From: Typha latifolia
Taxonomy: Eukaryota > Streptophyta > Magnoliopsida > Poales > Typhaceae
Direction: 5' to 3'
NCBI GenBank assembly: GCA_019914945.1
Contig: CM034112.1
Span: forward strand, 7,200,001-7,264,000
Length of the DNA: 64,000 nt
Shown here: positions 34,505-46,749 of the stretch, piece after piece
Position numbering within the stretch: the stretch's first letter is position 1
Layout of the letters: each line of letters begins with the position of its first letter
Made by a program: the position numbers and the translations under genes
Notes under the pieces: generated by a model
Database searches by the model: none
What the model was told of the DNA's origin: nothing
Seen by the model: the letters and a program-made list of their open reading frames with translations, nothing else

Positions 34505-36920
34505 TTTATTTGTTTAAATTTTAGCGAGCATAAAAAGAAAATAAAAAAAATAAAAAAATAAAATAACTCAAGTCATTCATTACATGTTGGTGTACGCCAA
34601 TATGTAGAGGTAAAGTCTATCTCCTAAGCTAGTCTAGCGAGTCATGTAGTAGCAGTATGGATCTCAAAAGAAATTCGATGATATTATGGGTCGGCTAGAA
34701 ACCTTAATTCAACAAGTCATAGCTACTCAGGAAACCTTGCTTGAATATCAACATGCAACTAACGAGCGATTAGATAGGATAGAAAGAACCAGTGATCAGG
34801 ACTCTCAAAATGATTATCATTTCTGTTAGGAATGTGATCGGTCTCCTATTTGTTTACCTCGTCAACACACTTAGGAGAATAAATGAGATCCTAATAAATA
34901 ATACATTCGGAGTATTAAAGTGATGCTCTGTTTGACGGTCAGTTAAACTCTTAGTGCTTCCTAGACTTGCTCAAGGATAGATCGTTATTTTAAATGGTAT
35001 GACATATGTTTGAAATTTGGAACGAAAGGTATATTGCCATGAAATTGACTGAGCAAGCAAATCAATACTAGACCAATATTAAAACTCTATGTGAAATTAG
35101 AGGTGAATTACTAATTGAGATTTAGGTTGATATGAAGAATGGATTGGAACGGAAATATCTTATACCTTCTTATTACCTTAGATTATATACAAGTGGAACC
35201 GACTTATCCAAAAAAGTAAGTCAACTAAGGATTACGTTGCAATTTTTGATGAGTTGATAGTTCAGTGCAGCCTAAGTGAAACTAAAACCCCTATGCAAAC
35301 CTTGTCTAGGTTTAGAGCTAGCATGCATAAAGATCTGAGGAATGAGCTCTTTGCTCCTAGCATTGATACGTTGGATAAAGGCATACAACTTAGTCCAAGA
35401 CTTGAAGGAGTCCTGATCTAGCTACCTCTCTAAGAGTCAAGAAACTAGGGCTCCGATCCATAAGTCATCCATAGGTCCTTATCAACTCAAACTTACTAAT
35501 CAATCTTATAGTCGATCTACTCATAATGTCAAATGCAACAAATGTCAAGGCTATGAGCATGCTGCTGCAAATTGTGCCAGCCTCTATAAAATTAGTTTAA
35601 TTGAGGAACCTTTTGATAAGGACCTCGAACAAGAATTCAATGGATACATTCAGCATGTAGATAAGAGAAAAGAAAACTTTAAAGATGAAGGGAAAGAAAC
35701 CACCCTAGGATGCCTAAAACTCCACAAGATTGTATGTTATCAGATGTGCTCTTTCTCAACCTAAGGTCAACAATGATTGGAGACATAACTTCATCTTTCA
35801 CACATTTACAAAAATTGGAGGTAGGAATTACAAAGTAATTGTGGATAGTGGGAGTTATATAAATATTGTTCCTTTATCGTTATCTTAAAATAAACCTGAA
35901 GGTTGTTCCCCCACTCTAGTCCCTACAAGATTTTATGGATCAACTTAACCACGCTCGAGATTAAAGAGCAATGCTTGGTCCCAATAGAATTCACTACATA
36001 CAAGAATAAGATCTGGTGCGATATTTTGACCATGGATATGAGTCAAATTATCCTTGGAAGGCCTTGGTTATTCGATATCGATGTTCATGTCTATGGTCGT
36101 TCAAATATATATATATATATTTGAACACGATGGTAAGAAGATCAGGATTTTTCCCTCGTAGCCTAGAAATGGCAGTATTGAGAAAAAGCTTAATACCACC
36201 AAGTCTGAAAATAGAATAAACTTGATTGGCGCCAAAAGTGATGAGTAAATGAACTTATTCTAGGTTTTGCTGCTCAGGGAAATTCTGAACAAACCTAACA
36301 AATCAGTTCCTCATGAGATCCCATGATTGAAGAATTCTTTGATATTTTCCCTTTAGATCTTCTAGATAATTACCATTAATGTGGGACATTCAACATGCTG
36401 TCCATTCATCCTAGGTGTTTCTCTTTTTAACTTGTCTTATTATCAATTTAATCCAACTGAACATGCAGAACTTAAACAGTAAGTTGACGAGTTGTTGAAA
36501 AAAGACTTCTTGAGGGAAAACCTAACTCCTTGCAAGATTTTCCTATTATTAACGTCGAAGAAAGATGAAACTTGACGTATATGTGTAGACAGTCATGCCA
36601 TCAGCAGAATAATGATAAAATACTATTTTCTTATTCCTTGTTTGGGTGACATGTTGGATATGATGGCAGGTGTCACAATATTTTCAAATATAGATTAAAA
36701 AGTGGCTATTACCAAATTCATATATGCCTCAGTAACGAGTGAAAGATCACATTTAAAACAAAAGACGGTTGTGCAAATGGATGGTCATGTCTTTTGGCTT
36801 GACTAATGCTTTGCGTACTTTCATGAGAGTGATGAGTCAAGTACTATGACCCTTTATGAGATAATTTTTTGTCGTATATTTTGATAACATACTTATCTAC
36901 AATTGATCTCGAAAGCAACA
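34505..36920 (+). pseudogene. Gypsy gag-protease-RT fragment (plus strand)
   Basis: Degraded Ty3/gypsy fragment. It shows an N-terminal coiled-coil-like stretch (ERLDRIERT near 34770) and gag (about 34910-35430). A zinc knuckle KCNKCQGYEHAAANC lies near 35530-35575. The protease has KVIVDSGSYINIVPL near 35838-35882 and IILGRPWLFDIDVHV near 36045. RT runs from about 36450 to 36850 with ELLKKDFLREN, SKKDET, RICVDSHAISRI and GYYQIHI. It stops in RT just before the catalytic box would be complete. The same region occurs in the opposite orientation at about 40262-43575. Many stops. Confidence 0.83.
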
Positions 36921-37324
36921 CATATTTTGATGACATCCTTCCTTATCTACAGTTTGTGTTTTCTATTTTGTTGTTAGATTCTCTTTGGAGGTTGTGCAGA
37001 AATGAAGAATATATACGTTAGAAGAACAAATTGCATGTTTTTTTCTCTGTTACATCTTTTTAAAGAATTCATACATGTTGTTTTTGTCACAACCATTTAC
37101 ATTCTTATTGTTCTTATTACCGTGTCCAGTAAATATTACATCCTTTTCTATGGTTTAAAAAGGGAATGCATATTTAGCTTAGAAATCGAGTATGAAGTAA
37201 AGTGTGCTTTGGCTTGTTATCAAAGCTCTCTCTTGTTATTTTTAGTTGCAACGGAAGTGTGCTTTGACTCTTTATTATTGAAGCTTTCTCTTATTACCAA
37301 AGTTTTCCTTTCGAAATAGTCTTT
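36921..37324. other. AT-rich DNA without recognised features
   Basis: Spacer between two Gypsy fragments of opposite orientation. The open frame at 37002-37319 is hydrophobic and low-complexity, and I do not consider it a gene. Confidence 0.5.
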
Positions 37325-37606
37325 TGTGTTAATTATATCTAAAATAAAGGTTATAATTCGTTTATGATCCAATTTATATCCATTTATGATCTGATTTTTA
37401 TCCGTTTAAGATTTGATCAATATTTGGAAATTATCCGATCTGTATTAAAAAATTATCCGATCCGTATCCAAAAATTATCCGTATCCGTTAAATTAGGATA
37501 CGGTTTTAAATTTTGCTATCCATCTAATATCTGTATCCGAACTAAAAATATGGATCCGGATATGAGTTGAGCATTATTCGGTCCGTATCCGATTCGTTTT
37601 CACGCC
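37325..37606. repeat. MITE fragment rich in TATCCG motifs
   Basis: Dense ATTATCCGATCCGTATCC-type words. It ends GTTTTCACGCCTA, the inverse of a TAGGCGTGAAAAC terminus. This resembles the TAGGGGTGAAAAC-type ends seen at 48245 and 58521 in this window. No matching left end, so it is a partial copy. Confidence 0.45.
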
Positions 37607-38236
37607 TAGATGTAAGCCATCATTTCCAATGTATCAGATATTGTTGGGTTCCACCTTCTCTAGTTGAGATAATCTCATTATTTAAAATTTTATCAATTTC
37701 GTCTGCTGTATTAGGTGGAATGTTGGGAAATGGAGTTAAGGATGGTCTCTCATAAATAGGCTCATTGATAGGCTCACTGGCTAGTAGATTATCTAGAGTA
37801 AAATTTAGACATTTATAAGCTACTAGATCCTTAATATTAAAAGTAGAATAGATGCCAAAATTATTTAATAGCTCTAGAACATAAGCATTGTTATTAATTT
37901 TCTTGAGAATATTAAAAGGTCTAACACTTCGTGCATGCAACTTTTTGCTAGTTCTAGGAGGGAATCATTTCGGATGTACCAGAATCATCACATAGTATCC
38001 AATATTAAATTCTTTGAATATTCTTAGATCAGCTCGAATTTTATAATTGATATTATTTTGAGCAATTTTGTTCCTGATTTTTTTTATGCAAGTCCTATAA
38101 TAATGCCCACATCATTCTTTTCTAGCAGGAGAGAACTCAACTTTGTCGAATGTGGCCCGTAGCCATTCTCATACTATAGAATATCAAGGTGGTGTCTCTC
38201 TTAATCATGGCGATCAAGCCATGTTGCATCAGATGT
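37607..38236 (-). pseudogene. Gypsy integrase C-terminal fragment, copy A
   Basis: The frame at 37940-37620 reads RPFNILKKINNNAYVLEL, the GPY/F-like region after integrase, and ends in a chromodomain-like ILNNEIISTREGGTQQYLIHWK. The region is colinear with the next entry, about 630 bases away. Two copies of one integrase tail therefore lie in tandem. Confidence 0.75.
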
Positions 38237-39470
38237 AGGTATCCCTTCCACATATCAAATATCATTGGGTTCCACTTTGTCTTAGTTGAGATAACTCAAT
38301 CATCTAAAATTTTACAAGTTTGTCTACTGTATTAGGTCGAATATTGGAAAGTGTAGGTAAAGAGGGCTTTTCATAAATAGGCTCGTTGGTAAGCTTACTG
38401 GCTAGTGGATTATCAAGAGTAAAATCTGAACCTTTATAAACTACTAAATCCTCAATATTAAAAGTGAAATTAATACCGAAATTATTTGGTAAATCTAAAA
38501 TATAAGCATTATCATTAATTTTCTTGAGAATCTTAAAAGGTTTGGAACTTTGTGCATGCAACTTTTTAACAATTCCATGAGGGAGCTGTTCCGGATGTAT
38601 CTGGGCCATCAGATAGTCTTCGACATTAAATTTCTTGAATCTCTTTCCTATATCAGCTCAAATTTTATAATTGACAATATTTTGAGCAATTTTGTTACTG
38701 ATTTATTTATGCAAACAATGAATATGTGATGCGAATGCAGATACAGATTCAGAAGACCTATGATAATAGGCCATAGGAATGAGATCTATAGGCATTTAGG
38801 TTTATAACCATACACTACCTCAGTTGGACTTAGATCTATTAACTTATTAATAGAGTTATTATAGGCAAATTCAACAATTGGTGGTTTTTGATCCCAATCC
38901 CTTAGATTCTCACTAACAAGAATTCTTAATAGGTTGCCTAGACTTCTATTGACTATTTCAGTTTGTCTGTTAGTTTGAGAGTGGAAATCAGTTGAATACA
39001 GATTCTTGGTTCCCATCTTATGCCATAGGGTTTTCCAAAAAATAGCTAGTGAATTTCACATTCCTATCTAATAATGATTTTTGGAGGCTTGTGCAGCTTA
39101 ATGATTTCATCAAAATATAATTTTGCAACTCAAGAAGAGTCAAAAGTGCTAGACCATGGTACAAAGTGGACCATCTTGGAAAATTAATCCATTACCACGA
39201 TAATGGAGTCGTTCTTTTGTAGTCTTTAGAAGTCTAAGTACAAAGTCCATCCTAACATTCTACTAAGGATAGTAAGGAACATGCAAAGGTTTATCCAATC
39301 CCATATTCTTATTTCCCTGCTTAGCGAGTTGATATGTGTGATAATGATCAACAAGTTTCATAACATTTCTCTTAAGACTTGGCCATAAATATTGATGTTC
39401 AGCAGCTTTAATAGGTTTTGCATGTCCAAAGTGTCCTACTAGACCTCCAAGATGCAATTTCCAAATTAAA
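38237..39470 (-). pseudogene. Gypsy integrase remnant, copy B
   Basis: 39457-39263 is the zinc-binding start (HLGGLVGHFGHAKPIKAAEH), in which the Cys pair is degraded to YQLAKQG. The catalytic core at about 39260-39020 is broken by stops. 39016-38786 keeps STDFHSQTNRQTEIVNRSLGN with the catalytic Glu, and 38609-38304 is the C-terminal region paralogous to copy A. Several stops. It continues the RNase H remnant upstream. Confidence 0.82.
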
Positions 39471-40261
39471 AATTCTCTTAATGAGGTGCTGGAAATGCAT
39501 AATTTTGAGATTTAAATAGATAGCCATCCTGCATAATGAAACCATCTATTTTTCGAGCCACTTGATCGCTTAACAGTTTGTAAACTACATGAAAATCCGG
39601 GCACAACTCATATTAAAGTTTGATCTTGTTAAAGTCTATTATCTCCACACTCATTTTTAAAAGAAAGATCATGTGATGACTCAATGCATTGACAGTTTTA
39701 TTCTCAACCCCAAATTTGTGTTGCAGGGTGTACGTATAATATTGGAAAAATTCAACTTACTTGTCATGTCTGGCATTAAGCTTCTTTTGGGAGTTGATAT
39801 AATGAAGGGCCTTATGGTTAGAGAAAATAACAAATTCTTGTGGGAGCAAGTAATGCCTTAAGTGGCGAAGAGATTGAACCATAATGGTGTACTGTTGCAT
39901 GGTTTCATTCAATTTCTCACTAAAGTAAGCAATTAGATGACCCTCTTGGCTCATGACTCTATCTATACCAATTTTTTATGCATTACATGTAACCTCAAAA
40001 ACTTTAGAAAAATCGGAGAGTTGCATGATGGTTTCCACCATTTCCTCTTCATTTCGACAAAATCTTAAGTAGCATTCTTTGACCACTCAAATTCACATTT
40101 CTTGAGGCATTTAGTTATCGGAGCAATGATGGTACTAAATCCTCTAATGAAATAATAAAATCCAAGAAAACAACATTGTTTGTCATAAATGTACACTTCT
40201 TATGATTTGCATATAGTCGTTCTTTTCCCAAGACAATACAGACTTACAAAAGTAGTCTACA
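39471..40261 (-). pseudogene. Gypsy RNase H remnant (minus)
   Basis: The frame at 39954-39757 reads SQEGHLIAYFSEKLNETMQQY and IFSNHKALHYINSQKKLNARH, the RNase H core of Ty3/gypsy. The connection domain at about 40240-40040 (CVWTNQCE-like, broken) precedes it. A second copy of the connection segment is at 45505-45803. Confidence 0.75.
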
Positions 40262-43200
40262 TGTTCCTCTCGAGATCACTGTAGATGGGATGTTATTAAA
40301 ATATATGACAAAAAATTAGCCCATCAATGGTCATATTACTTGAGTCATCACTCTCATGAAAGTACTTAGAGCATTAGTCAAGCTGAAAGACATGACTATC
40401 CATTCTTACAACTCATCTTTTGTTTTAAATGCGGTCTTTCACTTGTTTCTATGACGTATATGAATTTGATGATAGCTAATTTTTAAATCTATCTTTGAAA
40501 ATATCATGACACCTGCCATCATATCCACCATGTCATTCAAACAAGGAATGGAAAAACAGTATTTATGTTATTCCGTTGATGACGCGAATGTCTACACGTA
40601 TATGTCAAGTTCTATTTTTCTTCGGCATTAACAATGGAGGAGTCGTGTAAGGACTTAGGCTTTTTCTCAAAAAGTCTTTTTTCAATAGCTTGTCAACTTG
40701 TCGTTTAAGTTCTGTGTATTTAGTTTGATTGAGTCGGTAATGAGGCAAGTTGAGAAGATAAGCATCGGGATGAGATCAATAGCATGCTAAATGTCTCGCA
40801 TTGGTCATAATTTATCTAGAAGATCTTTAGGGAAAATATAAGAGAATTCTTCAATCATGGGGAGTGATCTCAAGAGGTATTGATTCTTTAGGTTTATTTA
40901 GAATTTCTCGACCAACAAGAATCAGAATAGGAGTTCCTTTACTCATCTCACACTAATCACTTTTGGCGCTAATCAAGTTTACTCTACTTTCAAGCTTGGC
41001 GGTATTAAGTTTTTTCTCAGCACTGCCATTTCTAGGTTACAAGTGGAAGAATCTTGATCTTCTTACCCTTGTGTTCAAACTTACATATATTTGAACGACC
41101 ATAAATATGAACATCGTTATCGAATAACCAAGGTTTTTCAAGGAGAATTTGATCAATGCCTGTGGTCAAAACATCGTATTAGATCTTATCCTTATATGTA
41201 GTAAAATCTATTGGGACCAAGCACTGCTCTTTAATTTCAAACTCTATTGGGACCATCCCCTTCAGGTTTACTTTTAAGATATCAATAGACAAAACGACAT
41301 TTATAAAACTCCCACTATCCACAATCACTTTGCAATTCCTACCTCCAAGTTTTATGTGTGGAACATGAAGTTATGCCTCCAATTATTGTTGACCTTAGGT
41401 TAAGAGAGAGCACATCTGACATCATGCAGTATGGTGGAGTCTATGTCTTAGGCATTTGATAGGGTCTACGATACCAAATTGATAGGCTTTGATACCAATG
41501 ATAGGCTACGAAATGATTCCTTTAAGATCTGAATTTATTCTAGAAAATAGTCTGCACAATCGAGGGAAAATATTCTCCCGTAGTTAGAAAATTATGAAAC
41601 TAAATAGAATCGATCCGTAACTCAAGATCTATGTTTTTCGTATTTATGCCCTTCGCAGATTCGAACTAAAACTGGGATGAAAACAAGATATATTGCGGGT
41701 GATGGTGGTGGTGACGAGTGGAGTGGAAGTTAAGGTTATGGATGATAATGGAGATGAAGGTGGATGGTTGATGATGTTTAATTGATAAAGATGAAGGGGA
41801 AGAAGTGGTCGAGATCCCAAAGAACGGGGAGGACTCGATAGATGATGGAGATTAGAAGTTAGGAGAGACCTTGCTAACGGTAGAGGTGGTAGGTTGGCGA
41901 AGAGGGATGATGGAGATTAGGGTAGAGAGAAGATAGAGTGGCAAGAAACCAATATTCCAATAGCATAATGATTTTGGTTGCCATCCACACTTTTATAGAG
42001 GCTAGCCAATAAGCCAAAATAACAATAATTAACTCTAATTTTAGTGGACTCCCGCTGATCGTGCTCGAATGTGCTTGATCGTGTTCGAACGCACAAAAGA
42101 CATTCTTTGTCAATGCGAACCTGATGCAAACGTTCAAACATGCCCGACCGCGTTGGAACGCGCATTTCACATTCTCTATTTTTGCGAACCTGATGCAGAC
42201 ATTCGAACGCGACCCCTTCTGCATTTTAACCCAACCTACAGAAAATTTATTTTAATAAAAACAAATAACTAATACAATAAGAAAATACTCTAACTAAGTG
42301 TATCAACATTCTAGGGTGGTTTTTTCCCCTTCATCTTCAAAGTTATCTTTTACCCTATCTACATGGTGAACATATTCATTGAATTTTTGTTCGGGCCCTC
42401 ATCAAAGGTTTTCTCGATTAAGCTGATTATATATGCTCTTATACAATTTGCAACAACATGCCTATAGTCTTGACATATGTAGCATTTGACACGTGGATTA
42501 ATATTAGAAAAGTCCTCAGCACTCTTACCCTTTTAATCGACCTTGAGTTGGGAAGGCCTAGGGATAGGTTGACTGTAGGATTGATTGACATATTTGGGAT
42601 GGTATAAGGACTTGTGGAGGAATTATGAATATGGGCCCTAATTTCTTGACTCGTAGAGAGGTGCCTAGATCTTAAGACTCTGACAACTCTTGGATCAAGT
42701 TGTACGCCTTTTCAAACATATCAATATTATGAGCAAAGAGCTCATTTCTCAGATCTTCACACAAGCCAGCCCTAAATCTAGATAGGATTTGTATAGGGTT
42801 TTCAATTTCAATTACATTGCACTGAACTATGAACTCGTCAAAAATTACAATGTAATCCTTTGCTGACTTCCTTGGTTAAGTCAGTTCCACTTGTCTAATA
42901 ATCTAGGTTAATAAGAAGATTGGAAGATATTTGTGTTTCAATCCATTCTTCATATCAATCCAAATCTCTATTGGTAATTCACTCCTAATTTTGTACAAAC
43001 ATTAGTCCAGTTTTGATTTGCTTGCTTAATCAATTTTATGACAACAAACCTAATATTTCAGATTTTAGACATGTCATACCATTTTAAAATAATGATCCAT
43101 GTCCTTGAGCTAGTCAAGGAAATATTGAGAGTTTAACAGACCGTCAAACAGAGGGGCATCCAATTTAATGCTCTGAAAGTATCATTCATAAGGATCTCAT

Positions 43201-43575
43201 TCATTCTCTCAAATGTGTTGTTGAGGTAAAAGAATGTGAGATCCATCTCATTTCAAATCAAAATGATAATCATTTTGAGGGGCCTGATCACGGGGTCTTT
43301 CTATCCACTATAATTTTCTACACGTTGATATCCAAGCAGGGTGTCCTGATTAGTTCTCACCTATTGAGTTAAGGTTCCTAGCTGACACATAATATTGTCG
43401 AGTTTCTTAACAAGTTCATGATCCATACTGCTACTTGCTAGATTTTCTTATGCGATAGGCTTTATTTACCTCTACGTGTTGGGAGACACTAACATGCAAT
43501 TAATGAGTTGAGTTATTTTATTTTATATTTTCTTTTCTTTTTATGCTCGCTAAAACTTAAACAAATAAATGAAAA
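40262..43575 (-). pseudogene. Gypsy gag-protease-RT remnant (minus), inverse of 34505-36920
   Basis: On the minus strand this repeats the domain order and much of the sequence of the plus-strand fragment at 34505-36920: leader and gag at 43575-42310, protease at about 41450-40980, and RT at about 40750-40270. The shared outer edge reads TTTTAGCGAGCATAAAAAG in both. A solo LTR interrupts it at 41457-42305, just after the zinc-knuckle region. It continues leftward into RNase H and integrase. Many stops and small indels. Confidence 0.82.
41457..42305 (-). mobile_element. Solo LTR (849 bp) inside the Gypsy remnant
   Basis: In plus orientation it starts TGATAGGGT and ends GTGTATCA. Flanks GCATT (41452-41456) and ACATT (42306-42310) match at 4 of 5 positions. 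Removing it restores the colinearity of the host Gypsy with 34505-36920. It is related, in inverse orientation, to the LTR at 44460-45384: both share the GCGAAGGGCATAAATA-type segment and the AATCATTACGTAGCCTA-like end. The left end holds two PBS-like words (TTGGTATCAAAGC and TTGGTATCGTAG on the minus strand), as if the LTR end and PBS had been duplicated together. Confidence 0.75.
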
Positions 43576-43592
43576 TAAGTATAAATAATAAA

Positions 43593-44459
43593 TTCTAACC
43601 TAATGGAATGTGATGCGTCGGGTGTTGGCATAGGAGCTATACTAATGCAAGAAGGATATCCCATTGCCTAGCTTAGCAAGGCTTTATCACAAAAATCTCA
43701 GCAATTATCGACTTATGAAAGAGAGATGTTGGCAATTCTGCATGCGATGACAAAGTAGAGGCCTTATTTGATCGGTAGACGATTCATTATTCGAACCAAT
43801 CAAAAAAGGCGGGTCACAAAATTATACACACTCCGGCACAGCAGTGGCGGGTCACAAAATTACTGGGATATGATTATGAAATTCAATACAAGAAGGGAAC
43901 GGAAAATAGAACGGCGAATACATTATCGCGCCAACCTGATACCGCCGAGCTTTTAGCCTATTCATCTCCTACCTTTCCCTTCCTTAATGAGCTCAGGTAT
44001 GCATGTACATTTGACCCAAATATTTTGAAATTGTTGCAGGAGGTGATGGATGATCTAGAGCCCCATCCAGAGTTGGAGAATCGAGATGATTTGCTGCTAG
44101 ATTGTGGAAGCATTCGTGTGTTGGAGCGTATTAAAGATCCGGTTGTATATCATTTGGAGCTGCCAAAGGGGTTGAGAGTGCATCCTGTCTTCTATGTTTC
44201 ATTGCTAAGGGAGCGCATTGGAGATCATGAGATCGTTGGATCAGTTCTACCAGAGCCATTGGAGGAGATAGAGATTGTAGAGCTAGTTCGTGTACTTGCT
44301 AGGCGCCGACGATGACATTGTACCAGATTAGAGATGGAGATTCTAGCTGAGTGGCTTGGCAAGCCATTCGATGAGGCGACATGGGAGTTGGAGATTGACA
44401 TTTTGAAGCGTTTCCCTGACTTTTCACCTTGAGGGCAAGGTGGGGGAAGCGTGGTGGAT
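43593..44459 (+). pseudogene. Gypsy RNase H and chromodomain-like remnant (plus)
   Basis: 43605-43800 reads CDASGVGIGAILMQEGYPIA, then SKALSQKSQQLSTYEREMLA: RNase H of a Ty3/gypsy element. 43855-43985 gives the end of the domain. Then, with the whole integrase catalytic part missing, 44025-44430 gives DPVVYHLELPKGLRVHPVF and a chromodomain-like FDEATWELEIDILKRFPDF. An internal deletion of integrase is the simplest reading. The PPT-like GGTGGGGGAAGCGTGGTGGA precedes the LTR. Confidence 0.83.
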
Positions 44460-45384
44460 TGATACGAATCGGATCAAATCGGATCACATCAAAAGAAGAT
44501 TAGGCTCAATTTATTGAGTCTAATTATCTTATTTGGTTATTTGGTTTAGTTAGAGTCTTAATAGGTTAAGATTTTATTTAATTAGCTAAATCCAACTCTG
44601 CGCAGTTTCGGGAAAATATTCATAAAATATTTTACACTTCGTAAAATATTTTACACATATCCAAATAATATCAAACTAATTGGATAAGGTCGCCAACCTC
44701 CCGACCTACAAATTTGATATTCATGACTTCTCTAGATTCGGAATCTATCTATGACAAAACAAAAGCTTAATCCGAGAGGTAATCGGAGAAGATAAGGAAT
44801 ACTGGTTTAGTTGGCTTGTTAGGATTTCATATTGTTTTATGACTTGTTGGCTAGCCTCTATAAATATATGGATAGCAGCCAACTTCATTTTGCAATTGGA
44901 TTATTGATTTCTTGCCTCTTATCTTCTCTCTAGACTTCTCCCTCCTCCATCTTCACCATCCTTCCACTTCTACCGTTGACAAGGTTTCTCCTAACTTCTA
45001 ATCTCCCTCGACTGTCGAGCCACCCCTCTTCTTTGGGATCTTGACCACTTTGTTTCCTTCGTCTACATCCTTTAACCACTTCCACAATATACCTTCATCT
45101 CCATACCCATCCATAATCCTAACATCCACTCCACCTGTCACCACCACCATCACCCATGTTATTCTATGTTTTCGTCCCTGCTACAGTTCGAATCTGCGAA
45201 GGGCATAAATATGAAAGTTGTAGATCAGGAAGTTACAGATCTAACCCATTTAGTTTTATAATTTGTTGACTACGAAAAAATATTTGATGAATATTTTCCT
45301 ACAGTCACGCAGATTGATTCTTGTAATACATCCAGATCTTGAAGGAATCATTACGTAGCCTATATTTGATATCAGAACTTATCA
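44460..45384 (+). repeat. Gypsy LTR (about 925 bp)
   Basis: Begins TGATACGAATC directly after a purine-rich tract and ends about CTTATCA at 45384. It is related to the solo LTR at 41457-42305. Although it lies 3' of the RNase H and chromodomain remnant, it is followed by PBS-like sequence, as a 5' LTR would be. The two sides may therefore come from recombined elements. Confidence 0.75.
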
Positions 45385-45496
45385 ATTTGGTATCAGAGCT
45401 TAACAAGTGGTATCAAAGCTTAACAAGTGGTATCAAAGCTTAACAATTGGTATCAAAGCTTAAAAATTTGGTATCAGAGCCTATCAAGTTTTAAAA
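45385..45496 (+). repeat. Tandem array of five PBS-like units
   Basis: Five copies of TGGTATC(A)AGC-type sequence, each TGGTATCAGAGC or TGGTATCAAAGC, spaced about 21-23 bases apart with linkers like TTAACAAG. A normal element has one such site. The unit resembles the LTR end plus PBS, so repeated slippage or template switching at the primer site may have made it. Confidence 0.85.
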
Positions 45497-45504
45497 AAAT
45501 CAAG

Positions 45505-45803
45505 GAGTCACATGAGAGGGGCTTCGATCATTTTTCTCTTGATTTCAGCGAAAGCTTTGGTACAACATTTTGACCACTCAAATTCACCCTTCTTAAGGCA
45601 TTTAGTTATCAAAGTCATAGTAGTACTAAACACTCTAATGAACCAATGATCAAGGTAGCGAGCGCATTCATTATAGTTTTGACCATTTCATCGTTGGTAG
45701 ACTCCTTTAGGCAAAACAATGAACCCTAAGAAAATGACTTTGTTTCTTGAAAATGTACAATTTTTAGGGTTTGCATATAATCGTTCTGTTCTCAATATAG
45801 TGC
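45505..45803 (-). pseudogene. Gypsy RT/RNase H connection fragment (minus)
   Basis: Colinear with about 40040-40250 of the larger minus-strand Gypsy remnant, for example the shared TTTTGACCACTCAAATTCAC and GGCATTTAGTTATC words. About 300 bases, no intact frame. Both edges are abrupt: the PBS array on the left and the duplicated LTR-like repeat on the right. Confidence 0.7.
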
Positions 45804-46408
45804 AGATTAATGAAGATGGTGATGTGGACATCACTAACAAGACATAATGGCATATGTACTAGCGTAGGAGGCATCAACATTTGATGATCCCCTCTATAGC
45901 AATCTGGTTTCAATTGAGAGATCATGTTGTTTTATTTATTATATGATATTTATAGTTATATTTGGTATTTTTCATTTGTCTAGGGTGTATTTTGCTTATC
46001 CTCATTGTAAGGTGCAGTGCAGATTTAATGAAGACTTAATGAAGATGGTGATGTGAACATCACTAACAAGACATAATGGCATATGTACCAGCGTATCGAC
46101 ATTTGATGATCCCCTCTATAGCAATTTGGTTTCGATTGAGAGATCATGTTGTTTTATTTATTATATGACATTTCTAGTTATATTTGGTATTTTTCATTCG
46201 TATAGGGTGTATTTTGCTTATCCTCATTGTAAGGTCTATATATAGACCTATTGTGACTTTCTTTTGAGGTTAAGGAAGATATTTTATTTACTCTCCTTTG
46301 TAAAATTGGTGTGAAACCATTCTTTAAGGGCAGAGGTATGAAATCCCATTCTTCTTCTATCTTTTTACATTATCTTCCACCTCCTTTCCACCTTGCCATT
46401 TTGTATCA
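45804..46408 (+). repeat. LTR-like sequence with internal 220-229 bp tandem duplication
   Basis: Two similar units start near 45808 and 46037 (shared ATGAAGATGGTGATGTG and CCCCTCTATAGCAAT). The second lacks about 10 bases. They are followed by a TATATATAG promoter-like stretch, GTATCA at 46408 and then a PBS. It reads like an LTR whose U3 has been duplicated. I found no second LTR in the window. Confidence 0.6.
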
Positions 46409-46412
46409 TTTT

Positions 46413-46424
46413 TGGTATCAAAGC
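46413..46424 (+). other. PBS-like site after the duplicated LTR
   Basis: TGGTATCAAAGC, one base off the tRNA-Met-type PBS, four bases after the putative LTR end. A short frame at 46445-46678 (MDTLPRRF...) could be the start of a gag-like protein, but I recognise no domain in it. Confidence 0.6.
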
Positions 46425-46749
46425 GAAGGAAAGGATCCTAACTTATGGATACCCTGCCTCGTAGATTCCATGCCGCACCCTATTTATTCTTCAGTCGATT
46501 GATCTCTCCACGAATATCGAAACGCTACGAAGCCCGATGCACAACAAGCATGTTAAGTTCTGAATCGCACGAAAAGACTATTGTCAACAAAGGAAAAGAA
46601 GAATTCGTCAATACTATGGAATTGCCACGTAAGATTCAACGATTTTCAAAAGTTATTTGTTCATGTATCATTCAATGATACATTACCGAGGTTAGATCAA
46701 TCTTTATTTTTGTCATAGATTAAAAAAAAAGCATGTCTATGTTGCTTTG

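Noticed and set aside
46445..46678. 77-codon frame after a PBS as a possible new gene.
   Set aside because: It is probably the start of a retroelement gag, with no domain recognised and no continuation.
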